This document shows, one piece after another, positions 44,501-54,268 of a stretch of 64,000 nucleotides of DNA. The notes beneath the pieces are model-generated. The model did no database searches. It was not told the DNA's origin and saw nothing but the letters and a program-made list of their open reading frames with translations. This DNA comes from Owenweeksia sp965214115 (GTDB lineage: Bacteria; Bacteroidota; Bacteroidia; Flavobacteriales; Schleiferiaceae), in NCBI GenBank assembly GCA_965214115.1, contig CBDCAU010000002.1:248001-312000 (forward strand), written 5' to 3'. The position numbers and the translations under genes are program-made. The stretch's first letter is position 1; every line of letters starts with the position of its first letter.

Positions 44501-47500
44501 TCCCGATTTCCAGTCAGACGAATTAGGATTGAAACCATCACCGTTAAGAAGGAAGTGGGCAATGCTGAGGACTTCCCGATTTCCAGTCAGACGAATTAGG
44601 ATTGAAACACGGTAGAATAGAACACTTGGAGGACAATTCAATTCTTCCCGATTTCCAGTCAGACGAATTAGGATTGAAACGAGAACAGCGGCAAGCCTAT
44701 CACTACTCACTTATTTCTTCCCGATTTCCAGTCAGACGAATTAGGATTGAAACTGGGCATCCGCCGCATCGCATCGCTCACCGCGCTCACTTCCCGATTT
44801 CCAGTCAGACGAATTAGGATTGAAACTAGGCCGCCAGTAAATTCATATAGCCGCCCCTGAAATCTTCCCGATTTCCAGTCAGACGAATTAGGATTGAAAC
44901 GGAGAAGGGCGCGCAGGAATTTCACGGAATACCATTCTTCCCGATTTCCAGTCAGACGAATTAGGATTGAAACTCCACCATCCATTCGATGGCCTCGTTC
45001 AGTTTCACTCTTCCCGATTTCCAGTCAGACGAATTAGGATTGAAACTTGTTTACCCAAAAGGTGAAACCGCGCCTGTCCATCCTTCCCGATTTCCAGTCA
45101 GACGAATTAGGATTGAAACCCCATCCCGTTGAGTTCGGCAATGCCAGATTGGAGCTTCCCGATTTCCAGTCAGACGAATTAGGATTGAAACAAACCCTCG
45201 TTGTGCGGCCGCGCGTAAGGCACGTCCGCTTCCCGATTTCCAGTCAGACGAATTAGGATTGAAACGTGGTAGCCAAAGTGCTGACCATTACCAAGTTCAA
45301 ACTTCCCGATTTCCAGTCAGACGAATTAGGATTGAAACACCTAACCGAAAACACAATCCCTGAACCGCACGGCGCTTCCCGATTTCCAGTCAGACGAATT
45401 AGGATTGAAACCATCCTTTCCTTTTGCAACGGGTGGCGGCAGCGAAGCTTCCCGATTTCCAGTCAGACGAATTAGGATTGAAACATATCGGAGGTATCAA
45501 AGGCCGAAATCACTTCCTGCTTCCCGATTTCCAGTCAGACGAATTAGGATTGAAACAACAATCTTAATAAGCTGACAGACCGCTACCACAACTTCCCGAT
45601 TTCCAGTCAGACGAATTAGGATTGAAACCGCCGACCACGCACAGATTGCGCTTACCGCAGGGATGCTTCCCGATTTCCAGTCAGACGAATTAGGATTGAA
45701 ACAGAACCTTCCCTGAGCTTATACAGAACCCTATTCCGTCTTCCCGATTTCCAGTCAGACGAATTAGGATTGAAACAAGTTTCTATATCGTAATAAACAA
45801 GCTCCCCTTCGGTCTTCCCGATTTCCAGTCAGACGAATTAGGATTGAAACTGGAACACCCTCATCTGCTGGTACAGGGCATAAACGCTTCCCGATTTCCA
45901 GTCAGACGAATTAGGATTGAAACTCTATTTCCTGAACTGTCTCAGGCCAAGCGTTCCCATCTTCCCGATTTCCAGTCAGACGAATTAGGATTGAAACACA
46001 AAGACTTTCAGCTTGGGGACAAGGGTGTTCCTTACTTCCCGATTTCCAGTCAGACGAATTAGGATTGAAACCGCGCTCGGTAGTGCCGGAAGAGGTGCGT
46101 GGTGATCTTCCCGATTTCCAGTCAGACGAATTAGGATTGAAACAGAAACCTCAGAATTTCAAGTTTCAGAACCCACATCTTCCCGATTTCCAGTCAGACG
46201 AATTAGGATTGAAACTTCTCAGAAACTAAAATTCTTTTCTTTGGAACGCAACTTCCCGATTTCCAGTCAGACGAATTAGGATTGAAACATCTTCTCTTGT
46301 GTTCTATGTAAAGTTTTTCAAATTCTTCCCGATTTCCAGTCAGACGAATTAGGATTGAAACAAATCACCCGTTCCCCGCTTGGTTTCAATCACTTCTCTT
46401 CCCGATTTCCAGTCAGACGAATTAGGATTGAAACCAAGACTTTCCAGGTTGAACAGTTCCGACCCGTGCGTCTTCCCGATTTCCAGTCAGACGAATTAGG
46501 ATTGAAACCCGCTTTTGAAAGCTGGTACATACATAATCGTAAGGCTTCCCGATTTCCAGTCAGACGAATTAGGATTGAAACTTTGCGATTGCTGACCTCC
46601 AAATGCCAAGTATTGGTCTTCCCGATTTCCAGTCAGACGAATTAGGATTGAAACAAGTACGATTTGCACGTTGCGCGTCAGGCTGGCCTCTTCCCGATTT
46701 CCAGTCAGACGAATTAGGATTGAAACTCAGAATCCTCGTGGACGGAAAGCGATGATTCATAACTTCCCGATTTCCAGTCAGACGAATTAGGATTGAAACA
46801 GACACCCCGCCTAACGTTCCTATGGAGGGAAGGGACTTCCCGATTTCCAGTCAGACGAATTAGGATTGAAACTAGGCAACTATCCGAGGTACAAGAATCC
46901 CGACAAGCTTCCCGATTTCCAGTCAGACGAATTAGGATTGAAACTAGGTTTGAACTTAAAACCGTCCTTCCCATAAAAAACTTCCCGATTTCCAGTCAGA
47001 CGAATTAGGATTGAAACTACCGCTGAACCGCGCGCGGCGTTCCGGTTCTTATCTTCCCGATTTCCAGTCAGACGAATTAGGATTGAAACGATAAACCCGA
47101 TTACCACGCCTTTCCCGTCCACGCCCTTCCCGATTTCCAGTCAGACGAATTAGGATTGAAACGAGGCCGTCCACCGTTCGGTGCATTTCGTGGATTGCAG
47201 CTTCCCGATTTCCAGTCAGACGAATTAGGATTGAAACCTGCGCTTGGATTATATGAGCGTGATAGGAAAAGACCTTCCCGATTTCCAGTCAGACGAATTA
47301 GGATTGAAACTGTCGTATCGTTGAATGTTGCCATTGGTATTATTTCTTCCCGATTTCCAGTCAGACGAATTAGGATTGAAACTGAAACAAACAGGCACAT
47401 ATTTGGCCAAAGAAATGGCTTCCCGATTTCCAGTCAGACGAATTAGGATTGAAACTATTTGGTGGAAGTGAACAAAGTAAAGGACACTTTGCTTCCCGAT

Positions 47501-50500
47501 TTCCAGTCAGACGAATTAGGATTGAAACCATAAAGCGCAGCTAATAATAGCTGACATACCTTACTTCCCGATTTCCAGTCAGACGAATTAGGATTGAAAC
47601 TCAGTTCCACAATCCCATCTTGCAGAACCTGAGCGCACTTCCCGATTTCCAGTCAGACGAATTAGGATTGAAACTATCGTTTACATTTCCCAGCATTGCT
47701 GAGGCGATATCTTCCCGATTTCCAGTCAGACGAATTAGGATTGAAACCGGATAGATATACATCTACCCTTTCACCCTCCAATCTTCCCGATTTCCAGTCA
47801 GACGAATTAGGATTGAAACCAATCAGTCCCAGCCCGAAAGGCTGAATCAGTTTTCCTTCCCGATTTCCAGTCAGACGAATTAGGATTGAAACAACTATAA
47901 TGCCGTTGGTTCTGTATTTTCGTTTGTGCTTCCCGATTTCCAGTCAGACGAATTAGGATTGAAACTTCAGCACCGATGAAAACGGCGCGGATGCCTTCCG
48001 GCTTCCCGATTTCCAGTCAGACGAATTAGGATTGAAACGAACGAGCGCGAAACGGGGATCGACTGCAAAAGCTACTTCCCGATTTCCAGTCAGACGAATT
48101 AGGATTGAAACCTACGAAGAAGCCTTCGTGTACGATTCGTTTACCGACTTCCCAATTTCCAGTCAGACGAATTAGGATTGAAACTCGTTACGCTGCCTCG
48201 CGGCGGGAAGCGCGGCGGCTCTTCCCAATTTCCAGTCAGACGAATTAGGATTGAAACCATACCTTGAAATTCTTGTGCCGAGACGCAAAAGAACTTCCCA
48301 ATTTCCAGTCAGACGAATTAGGATTGAAACTAGAAGTCGGCACTTGCTCCTCGCCCCTCAAGATGGCTTCCCAATTTCCAGTCAGACGAATTAGGATTGA
48401 AACAGGAAAGATTTTTATGGAGAAGTGCGCTCCCTCGACACTTCCCAATTTCCAGTCAGACGAATTAGGATTGAAACCAAAATACCGTATAGCGATTCCC
48501 GCGCCGATTAGCACTTCCCAATTTCCAGTCAGACGAATTAGGATTGAAACGGCGCAAACTCTCGCCCCGCGAACGCTGGGCGTTCGCTTCCCAATTTCCA
48601 GTCAGACGAATTAGGATTGAAACGGATTGAGATAATGGCACGGAAAATAGCCGAAATAACTTCCCAATTTCCAGTCAGACGAATTAGGATTGAAACTCGA
48701 ACCATTCAGGTGATTGTCGCATAAGAAGTGATCTTCCCAATTTCCAGTCAGACGAATTAGGATTGAAACTTCACGCCCTCGCTGCGTAAGATGGGTAGAA
48801 AGGTGCTTCCCAATTTCCAGTCAGACGAATTAGGATTGAAACCCAAGGGAAGGCCAAAAGGCCAACGTGCCGGATGCCTTCCCAATTTCCAGTCAGACGA
48901 ATTAGGATTGAAACCGACAGGGAACTGGGTCACAACAGGAACTTCTTGCACTTCCCAATTTCCAGTCAGACGAATTAGGATTGAAACACGAATTTCAACC
49001 CCGCGAGCAACAGCAACTTTTGGCTTCCCAATTTCCAGTCAGACGAATTAGGATTGAAACTTTTTTTTGCCGTATTAAAGTCGGTCTGCGCCGTCCGCTT
49101 CCCAATTTCCAGTCAGACGAATTAGGATTGAAACTTTTCAATATTCCCATATCCTTTTCTAAAATAGATGACTTCCCAATTTCCAGTCAGACGAATTAGG
49201 ATTGAAACGAAGTAGTACGGGAAATACTACGGGTAGTGTTATCACTTCCCAATTTCCTGTCAGACGAATTAGGATTGAAACCTTTTTTGTTCCCAAAAGT
49301 GGCTGCAATATTATATCCTTCCCAATTTCCAGTCAGACGAATTAGGATTGAAACGAATCGGCCGCAGGTCTTCGGCGCGCTGCTTCTCACTTCCCAATTT
49401 CCAGTCAGACGAATTAGGATTGAAACATATCGCTTGCTTATCTGTAATTTGTTCTACTTCCCTTCCCAATTTCCAGTCAGACGAATTAGGATTGAAACTG
49501 TTTTTTGCCGTATTAAAGTCGGTCTGCGCCGTCCGCTTCCCAATTTCCAGTCAGACGAATTAGGATTGAAACTTTTCAATATTCCCATATCCTTTTCTAA
49601 AATAGATGACTTCCCAATTTCCAGTCAGACGAATTAGGATTGAAACGAAGTAGTACGGGAAATACTACGGGTAGTGTTATCACTTCCCAATTTCCTGTCA
49701 GACGAATTAGGATTGAAACCTTTTTTGTTCCCAAAAGTGGCTGCAATATTATATCCTTCCCAATTTCCAGTCAGACGAATTAGGATTGAAACGAATCGGC
49801 CGCAGGTCTTCGGCGCGCTGCTTCTCACTTCCCAATTTCCAGTCAGACGAATTAGGATTGAAACATATCGCTTGCTTATCTGTAATTTGTTCTACTTCCC
49901 TTCCCAATTTCCAGTCAGACGAATTAGGATTGAAACTGTTTTTTGCCGTATTAAAGTCGGTCTGCGCCGTCCGCTTCCCAATTTCCAGTCAGACGAATTA
50001 GGATTGAAACTTTTCAATATTCCCATATCCTTTTCTAAAATAGATGACTTCCCAATTTCCAGTCAGACGAATTAGGATTGAAACTGGAAGCCTACCATTT
50101 GTTCAACGTCGGCTACACCGTCTTCCCAATTTCCAGTCAGACGAATTAGGATTGAAACTCGTAACACGCTACATATACCTTGTCCTCGCCGCTGCTTCCC
50201 AATTTCCAGTCAGACGAATTAGGATTGAAACAAATCTAAAAACCAAACCACGATGAACATTACAAGTCTTCCCAATTTCCAGTCAGACGAATTAGGATTG
50301 AAACAGGGAGTTGTTTCACGCTATTGATGATTCTGAAAAACTTCCCGATTTCCAGTCAGACGAATTAGGATTGAAACACTCGCGTCGATATTGCAACCGA
50401 TTTTCATACATTCTTCCCGATTTCCAGTCAGACGAATTAGGATTGAAACTACAAATAATGTGCGTAGGGCGTGGCCGTCAGCAAGCTTCCCGATTTCCGG

Positions 50501-50594
50501 TCAGACGAATTAGGATTGAAACCGCCACCGTTAAGAAGGACGCGGGCAATGCTGAGGACTTCCCGATTTCCAGTCAGACGAATTAGGATTGAAA
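41507..50594 (+). CRISPR. CRISPR array, 125 repeats of 37 bp, 124 spacers
   Basis: I counted 125 repeats; the first begins at 41507 and the last at 50559, an average unit of 73.0 bases (37-bp repeat, spacers of mostly 35-37). The repeat begins CTTCCCGATTTCC, has GACGAATTAGG in the middle and ends ATTGAAAC, the usual 8-nt 5' handle of type I-B crRNAs, so transcription runs left to right from the cas side. Most repeats are identical. Variants: G7A in repeats 92-121, an A-to-T change in repeats 107 and 113 (CCTGTCAG), an A-to-G change in repeat 124 (CCGGTCAG), and loss of the final C in repeat 125. Many apparent open frames here are repeat translations and not genes. Confidence 0.98.
49061..50047 (+). 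repeat. six-spacer block present 2.3 times inside the array
   Basis: A 438-bp block of six spacers and repeats starts at 49061, recurs at 49499, and its first two spacers recur at 49937. The variant repeat CCTGTCAG is copied with it (49245 and 49683). The copies differ at one base in the first spacer (TTTTTTTTGCC against TGTTTTTTGCC). Confidence 0.92.
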
Positions 50595-50597
50595 AGT

Positions 50598-50609
50598 AGA
50601 TCGGAAGAG
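50598..50609. other. Illumina adapter core at the end of the array
   Basis: AGATCGGAAGAG matches the shared first 12 bases of Illumina TruSeq adapters exactly and starts four bases after the last repeat breaks off. It suggests an assembly artefact. The following stretch to 50817 is pyrimidine- and A-rich with no gene seen. Confidence 0.6.
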
Positions 50610-50817
50610 TCCAATTTTGATGTTGCTCTCTCCAAAACCAAAGAACCCCCCACCTCCGAAAAAGCCATCCCAAACATTAGCCCTAAAAACACGGAAACGG
50701 CGGATGGTTGCGGCCGGCCCCAAAAGGTTACCTGCATTTTTTGAATTCCCCCACCTTCCAAAATAAACCAACCTCCCCCCATCGCCAAGCAAGAAAAACG
50801 GGTTCAGCGAATAAACC

Positions 50818-50825
50818 TACCTTTG
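50818..50825 (+). promoter_or_regulatory. candidate -7 box before the T9SS cargo gene
   Basis: TACCTTTG matches TAnnTTTG exactly, 28 bases before the ATG at 50853. Confidence 0.4.
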
Positions 50826-50852
50826 ATATTTAAATCCTAAAAACCCTTCCCG

Positions 50853-51774
50853 ATGATTCCCCCCAAATGTCTCGCCCTTCTCGTTTCGCTCGCCGCTTTC
50901 GCCGCCTCCGCCCAGTTTCAGGCCAGCCAGTATTTTGATGGCAATGATACCGTGCCGGACAGCAGCCTCACCATCGTTTACCAGCCGGCCTGCAGGAAAC
51001 ACTTGGCAGGTGGGGCCGCCCCAAAAAACCATTTTCGACCGCGCGGCCACCCTGCCCAACGCCCTGCTCACCGATACGTTGAACCCGTATCCCGCCAATG
51101 ACACATCCGGCGTGTATTTCGGCCTGCGCCCTTCCCGTTTCGGCTTTGGCATCTTGGCCTTGCAATGGAAGCAAAAGTTGGATCTGGAACCAAATCGCGA
51201 CGGTGGTTTCGTGGAGTTTTCCGTGGACACCGGCCGGACTTGGAGCAACGCCTTCAACAGCCCGTACGTCTATAATTTATATGGCCACGATCCTGCCAAC
51301 GTAGATACCTTGGCCAACGGCGACACGGCCTACACCGGCACCGACACCGCGTGGAAAGACATTTGGCTGTGCTACGACCTTTCGTGGCTTTCCCTCTCCG
51401 ATTCGCTCTTGGTGCGTTTTACGCTCAAGTCCGATTCATCGGCCAACCTTCACGAAGGTTGGATGATCGACAACCTGTTGGCCCACATCACTTTTATCCA
51501 CACTGTGAACGAATTTCAGCAGGACGAATACGTGAAGGTGTTCCCCAATCCCACCACGGGCATCGTGAACATCGAAACCAAAAAGACTTCCGGTTTCCAC
51601 ATCATCGAAGAAATGGTAGTGGTGAACGTGCAGGGCGAGGTGGTGCAGCGTTTTGGGAAAAGCCCCGTTAAATTTTCCATCGACATCGGCCACCACCCGC
51701 CGGGCCAGTATCTTTTGAAAATCACTTCCAACCAGCAGTCGGAATCGCTCAGGGTAATCCTGCAAAGCGAGTAA
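50853..51774 (+). CDS. secreted protein with type A T9SS C-terminal domain, one frame slip
   Basis: Exported protein of about 307 residues. Residues 1-20 (IPPKCLALLVSLAAFAASA) are a signal peptide. The frame breaks near 50985-50995: the first part ends DSSLTIVYQPA and the second continues PAGNTWQVGPPQKTIFDRAA. The centre resembles an adhesion/MAM-like beta-sandwich (WKDIWLCYDLSWLSLSDSLL, HEGWMIDNLLAHITF). The last 80 residues (VKVFPNPTTGIVNIE to SLRVILQSE) form the type A sorting domain used for type IX secretion and surface attachment. It is followed four bases later by the peroxidase gene. Confidence 0.8.
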
Positions 51775-51778
51775 GCGG

Positions 51779-52855
51779 ATGCGCCCTTTCACCACATTGG
51801 CGATGGTCTTGGTGGTTTTGATGGGATTTTGCGGGTTTTATTTTGAGAAAAAGAAAGACCCCCGCCCCTACCCTTTTCCCAAGTTGGAATTCTTTCCACC
51901 GATGCCGCGCCCCGCCGCAAACCCCGTCACTATTGAAGGCGTGGCGCTGGGGCGCTTTTTATTTTATGATCCCATCCTCAGTGCCGATAGCAGTTTTTCC
52001 TGTGCCAGTTGCCATCGGCAAGAAAAGGCGTTTTCGGACGGCGGAAACCGCTTTAGCCGTGGCTTGGCGGGCGAACCCTTGCGGCGGAACACGATGCCGC
52101 TTTTCAACCTAGCGTGGTATCGTTCTTATTTTTGGGATGGCAAGGCCGAAAGTTTGGAAGCACAGGTTCTTCACCCCGTGCGGGCGGCGGGCGAGATGAA
52201 CTTGGCGTGGCACGAAGCCGCCCGCCGCGTGGCCCGCAGCCCGTTTTACCGCCCCAAGTTTTTGGCTGCCTTTGGCGATGCGCCCATCGATAGCCTCCAC
52301 ATCGCCAAGGCCATTGCCCAGTTCGAGCGCAGTTTGATTTCCCATCATTCCAAATATGACCAAGTGCTGCGCGGCGAGAGCTATTTTACCACAGAAGAAT
52401 ACAACGGCTTCGTGTTGGTAAACGACCAGACCAAAGGCGACTGCCTGCATTGCCACACCACCGATGCCGACGCGCTGGGTACCACGGGGAGATTCAGCAA
52501 CAATGGTTTGGACGCGGTTCGGGATTTCCGCCAGTTTTCAGACCCAGGCCGCGGCGGAATTACCCATAGCGAAAATGATTTCGGCCTTTTTAAAATTCCG
52601 TCATTGCGCAACCTGCCCGCCACCGCCCCCTATATGCACGACGGGCGTTTTGCCACTTTGGAACAAGTGATGGATTTTTACAGCGAAGGGGTGCAGCCCG
52701 CCGTGAACATCGATTCAAAAATGGGATTTGCGCACCGAGGCGGCGCGCGGCTTTCGCCCACGGAAAAAAGCGACATCATCGCTTTTTTGAAAACCCTTTC
52801 CGATTCGATGTTCCTGACCGACCCGCAATTTTCAAATCCGTTTATAAACGAATAA
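51779..52855 (+). CDS. di-haem cytochrome c peroxidase family protein
   Basis: Periplasmic di-haem enzyme of the CcpA/MauG family (358 residues), reducing hydrogen peroxide or oxidising a protein partner. An N-terminal hydrophobic segment (TTLAMVLVVLMGFCGFYF) serves as signal or anchor. Two haem c motifs are present: FSCASCHRQEKAFSDGG near residue 77 and DCLHCHTTDA near residue 222. The family segment LFKIPSLRNLPATAPYMHDG, followed by RFATLEQVMDFYSEG, completes the pattern. It starts four bases after the sorting-domain protein gene and is probably co-transcribed. Confidence 0.92.
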   Translation: MRPFTTLAMVLVVLMGFCGFYFEKKKDPRPYPFPKLEFFPPMPRPAANPVTIEGVALGRFLFYDPILSADSSFSCASCHRQEKAFSDGGNRFSRGLAGEPLRRNTMPLFNLAWYRSYFWDGKAESLEAQVLHPVRAAGEMNLAWHEAARRVARSPFYRPKFLAAFGDAPIDSLHIAKAIAQFERSLISHHSKYDQVLRGESYFTTEEYNGFVLVNDQTKGDCLHCHTTDADALGTTGRFSNNGLDAVRDFRQFSDPGRGGITHSENDFGLFKIPSLRNLPATAPYMHDGRFATLEQVMDFYSEGVQPAVNIDSKMGFAHRGGARLSPTEKSDIIAFLKTLSDSMFLTDPQFSNPFINE

Positions 52856-52988
52856 GCATCCCGCCCTTTTGACATCAAAAACTTCTTTCAAAAAGCAGTT
52901 TGACTCTTACAAAAAGCCTTCCCGCCATTTTAGAACCTGCCCATCCCCCACTACCTACTCATTATTCATTATTACTTATTCCCGACTA

Positions 52989-53909
52989 CTACACCCTCTC
53001 CCATTCCATCCCCAATCCATCCGCCGTCAGCGGCCCCACCACACCATCATCGGCTTCATCGCCAAAGCGCGCTTCTTGAAAATGCAGCACCGCGAAAAGC
53101 GAGCGCGGCCCAAAATCGCCATCAATCGTTCCCTCGTAAAAATCTTCTTTCCGTAGTTTCTCCTGCATCTTTTTCACCAATTTCCCTTGGCTGCCGTAGC
53201 GCAGGCGGGCGGAAAGTTTCGTGTCGCCGGCTTCCGCTACTTTCAGCGCATCGCGACCATTCAATAAAATATAGTCGAAGCTGTTTTGCGAAAGTTCGTA
53301 GGCGCGCTTGATGAAAGTGGCCCACGGCCCTACTTCCGGCCGGTTGCCCAACTTGCTGCATTTGGGGTAGCCGCACACCACTTGGCAGCCCGCGCTGGCG
53401 TAGGTGGCGTGGCTGGTGCCTTGGCTCCAAGCGGCGTGCAGGTTGTCGAAGGGCGCCATAAATTCCACGCGGTCGTCATTTTCATAATCAAAATCATCGG
53501 CGGTGCGGCGGATGGGCAGTTTGTTCACTTGGCGGAAGGCATCGTGGCCGGTGCTTTTGCCGGGTTTGTGTTTCCCCTTTCGGAAATCTTTGATATAGCC
53601 CGTCATTAGTTGGTTCGCGCCGCTGCCGCCCTTTCGGATGGCGTTGCCGATATATTTTCGATGGGGCACGGTACTGCCGCAAAACAAGCGGAACGACTTG
53701 CCCGGCATCCACTGGCCGATGGTGCAGCGCGGGTGGCGGTGGTCAATTTCGGTGGGAGTCAAATCGGCGGATCTGCCCTCGCGGTGGTCGTCGTCATCTA
53801 CTGGGAGCGCGCCGCGCAGGCCAAAGAAATAGGTCTTGTTCGGGTCGGGCTTGGGGAAATGGTTGAGCGTCAAAAGACGGTGGAGGTGTTCTTCTTTTAA
53901 TGTAAACAT
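52989..53909 (-). CDS. protein with C-terminal peptidoglycan-binding domain
   Basis: Protein of 306 residues. The C-terminal 75 residues are a PG_binding_1 domain (RYGSQGKLVKKMQEKLRKED, then GTIDGDFGPRSLFAVLHFQE). The N-terminal 220 residues are not recognised; they contain TSHATYASAGCQVVCGYPKC, which recalls the SxGC motif of L,D-transpeptidases or related hydrolases, and FIKRAYELSQNSFDYILLNG. There is no signal peptide, so phage-like or contact-dependent release would be needed for wall access. It is monocistronic and divergent from the lipoprotein gene. Confidence 0.65.
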   Translation of the reverse strand: MFTLKEEHLHRLLTLNHFPKPDPNKTYFFGLRGALPVDDDDHREGRSADLTPTEIDHRHPRCTIGQWMPGKSFRLFCGSTVPHRKYIGNAIRKGGSGANQLMTGYIKDFRKGKHKPGKSTGHDAFRQVNKLPIRRTADDFDYENDDRVEFMAPFDNLHAAWSQGTSHATYASAGCQVVCGYPKCSKLGNRPEVGPWATFIKRAYELSQNSFDYILLNGRDALKVAEAGDTKLSARLRYGSQGKLVKKMQEKLRKEDFYEGTIDGDFGPRSLFAVLHFQEARFGDEADDGVVGPLTADGLGMEWERV

Positions 53910-54073
53910 TGGTATTGATTTTAATGAAACAATGCATCGAAGTTAATGGGATTTTTCGGGAACGGTAACTTCCACTTCCCTTTGCCAAAAGCCATTTTTC
54001 TAAAAATAAAAAATACAGACATTTGAAAACCAATAACTTGCAATAGTTTTCGGTTTTTTCATACTCTTAAAAA

Positions 54074-54146
54074 GAGAAAAGACCCCTATTTTCCGCACGG
54101 CATTTTCCTGAAAAAGAAGGGGTTTTCTCCTCTGCCGTGCTTTTTT
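54074..54146 (+). promoter_or_regulatory. interleaved inverted repeats with T-run (possible attenuator)
   Basis: GAGAAAAGACCCCT (54074-54087) pairs with AGGGGTTTTCTC (54118-54129) with one bulge. GCACGGCA (54095-54102) pairs with TGCCGTGC (54133-54140), which is followed by TTTTTT. The order A-B-A'-B' means the two stems are mutually exclusive or form a pseudoknot. A TAnnTTTG box (TAATTTTG, 54156-54163) lies after the hairpins, so the structure may instead precede the promoter. Confidence 0.45.
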
Positions 54147-54268
54147 AGTGCTATCTAATTTTGGCTTTTCAAAACAAGTGCAGCCCAAAGCTCTGGCGGT
54201 CAAAAAAATGTTGCCTAAATTGCCGATGTTCAACCCTTAGCCTGCCTTCTAAAAAAACAACTAAAACA

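Noticed and set aside
41537..50586. About forty apparent open frames of 60-170 codons on both strands with recurring LPDFQSDELGLK, SRFPVRRIRIET and FNPNSSDWKSG
   Set aside because: They are translations of the 37-bp CRISPR repeat in different frames; the repeat-spacer period explains them fully.
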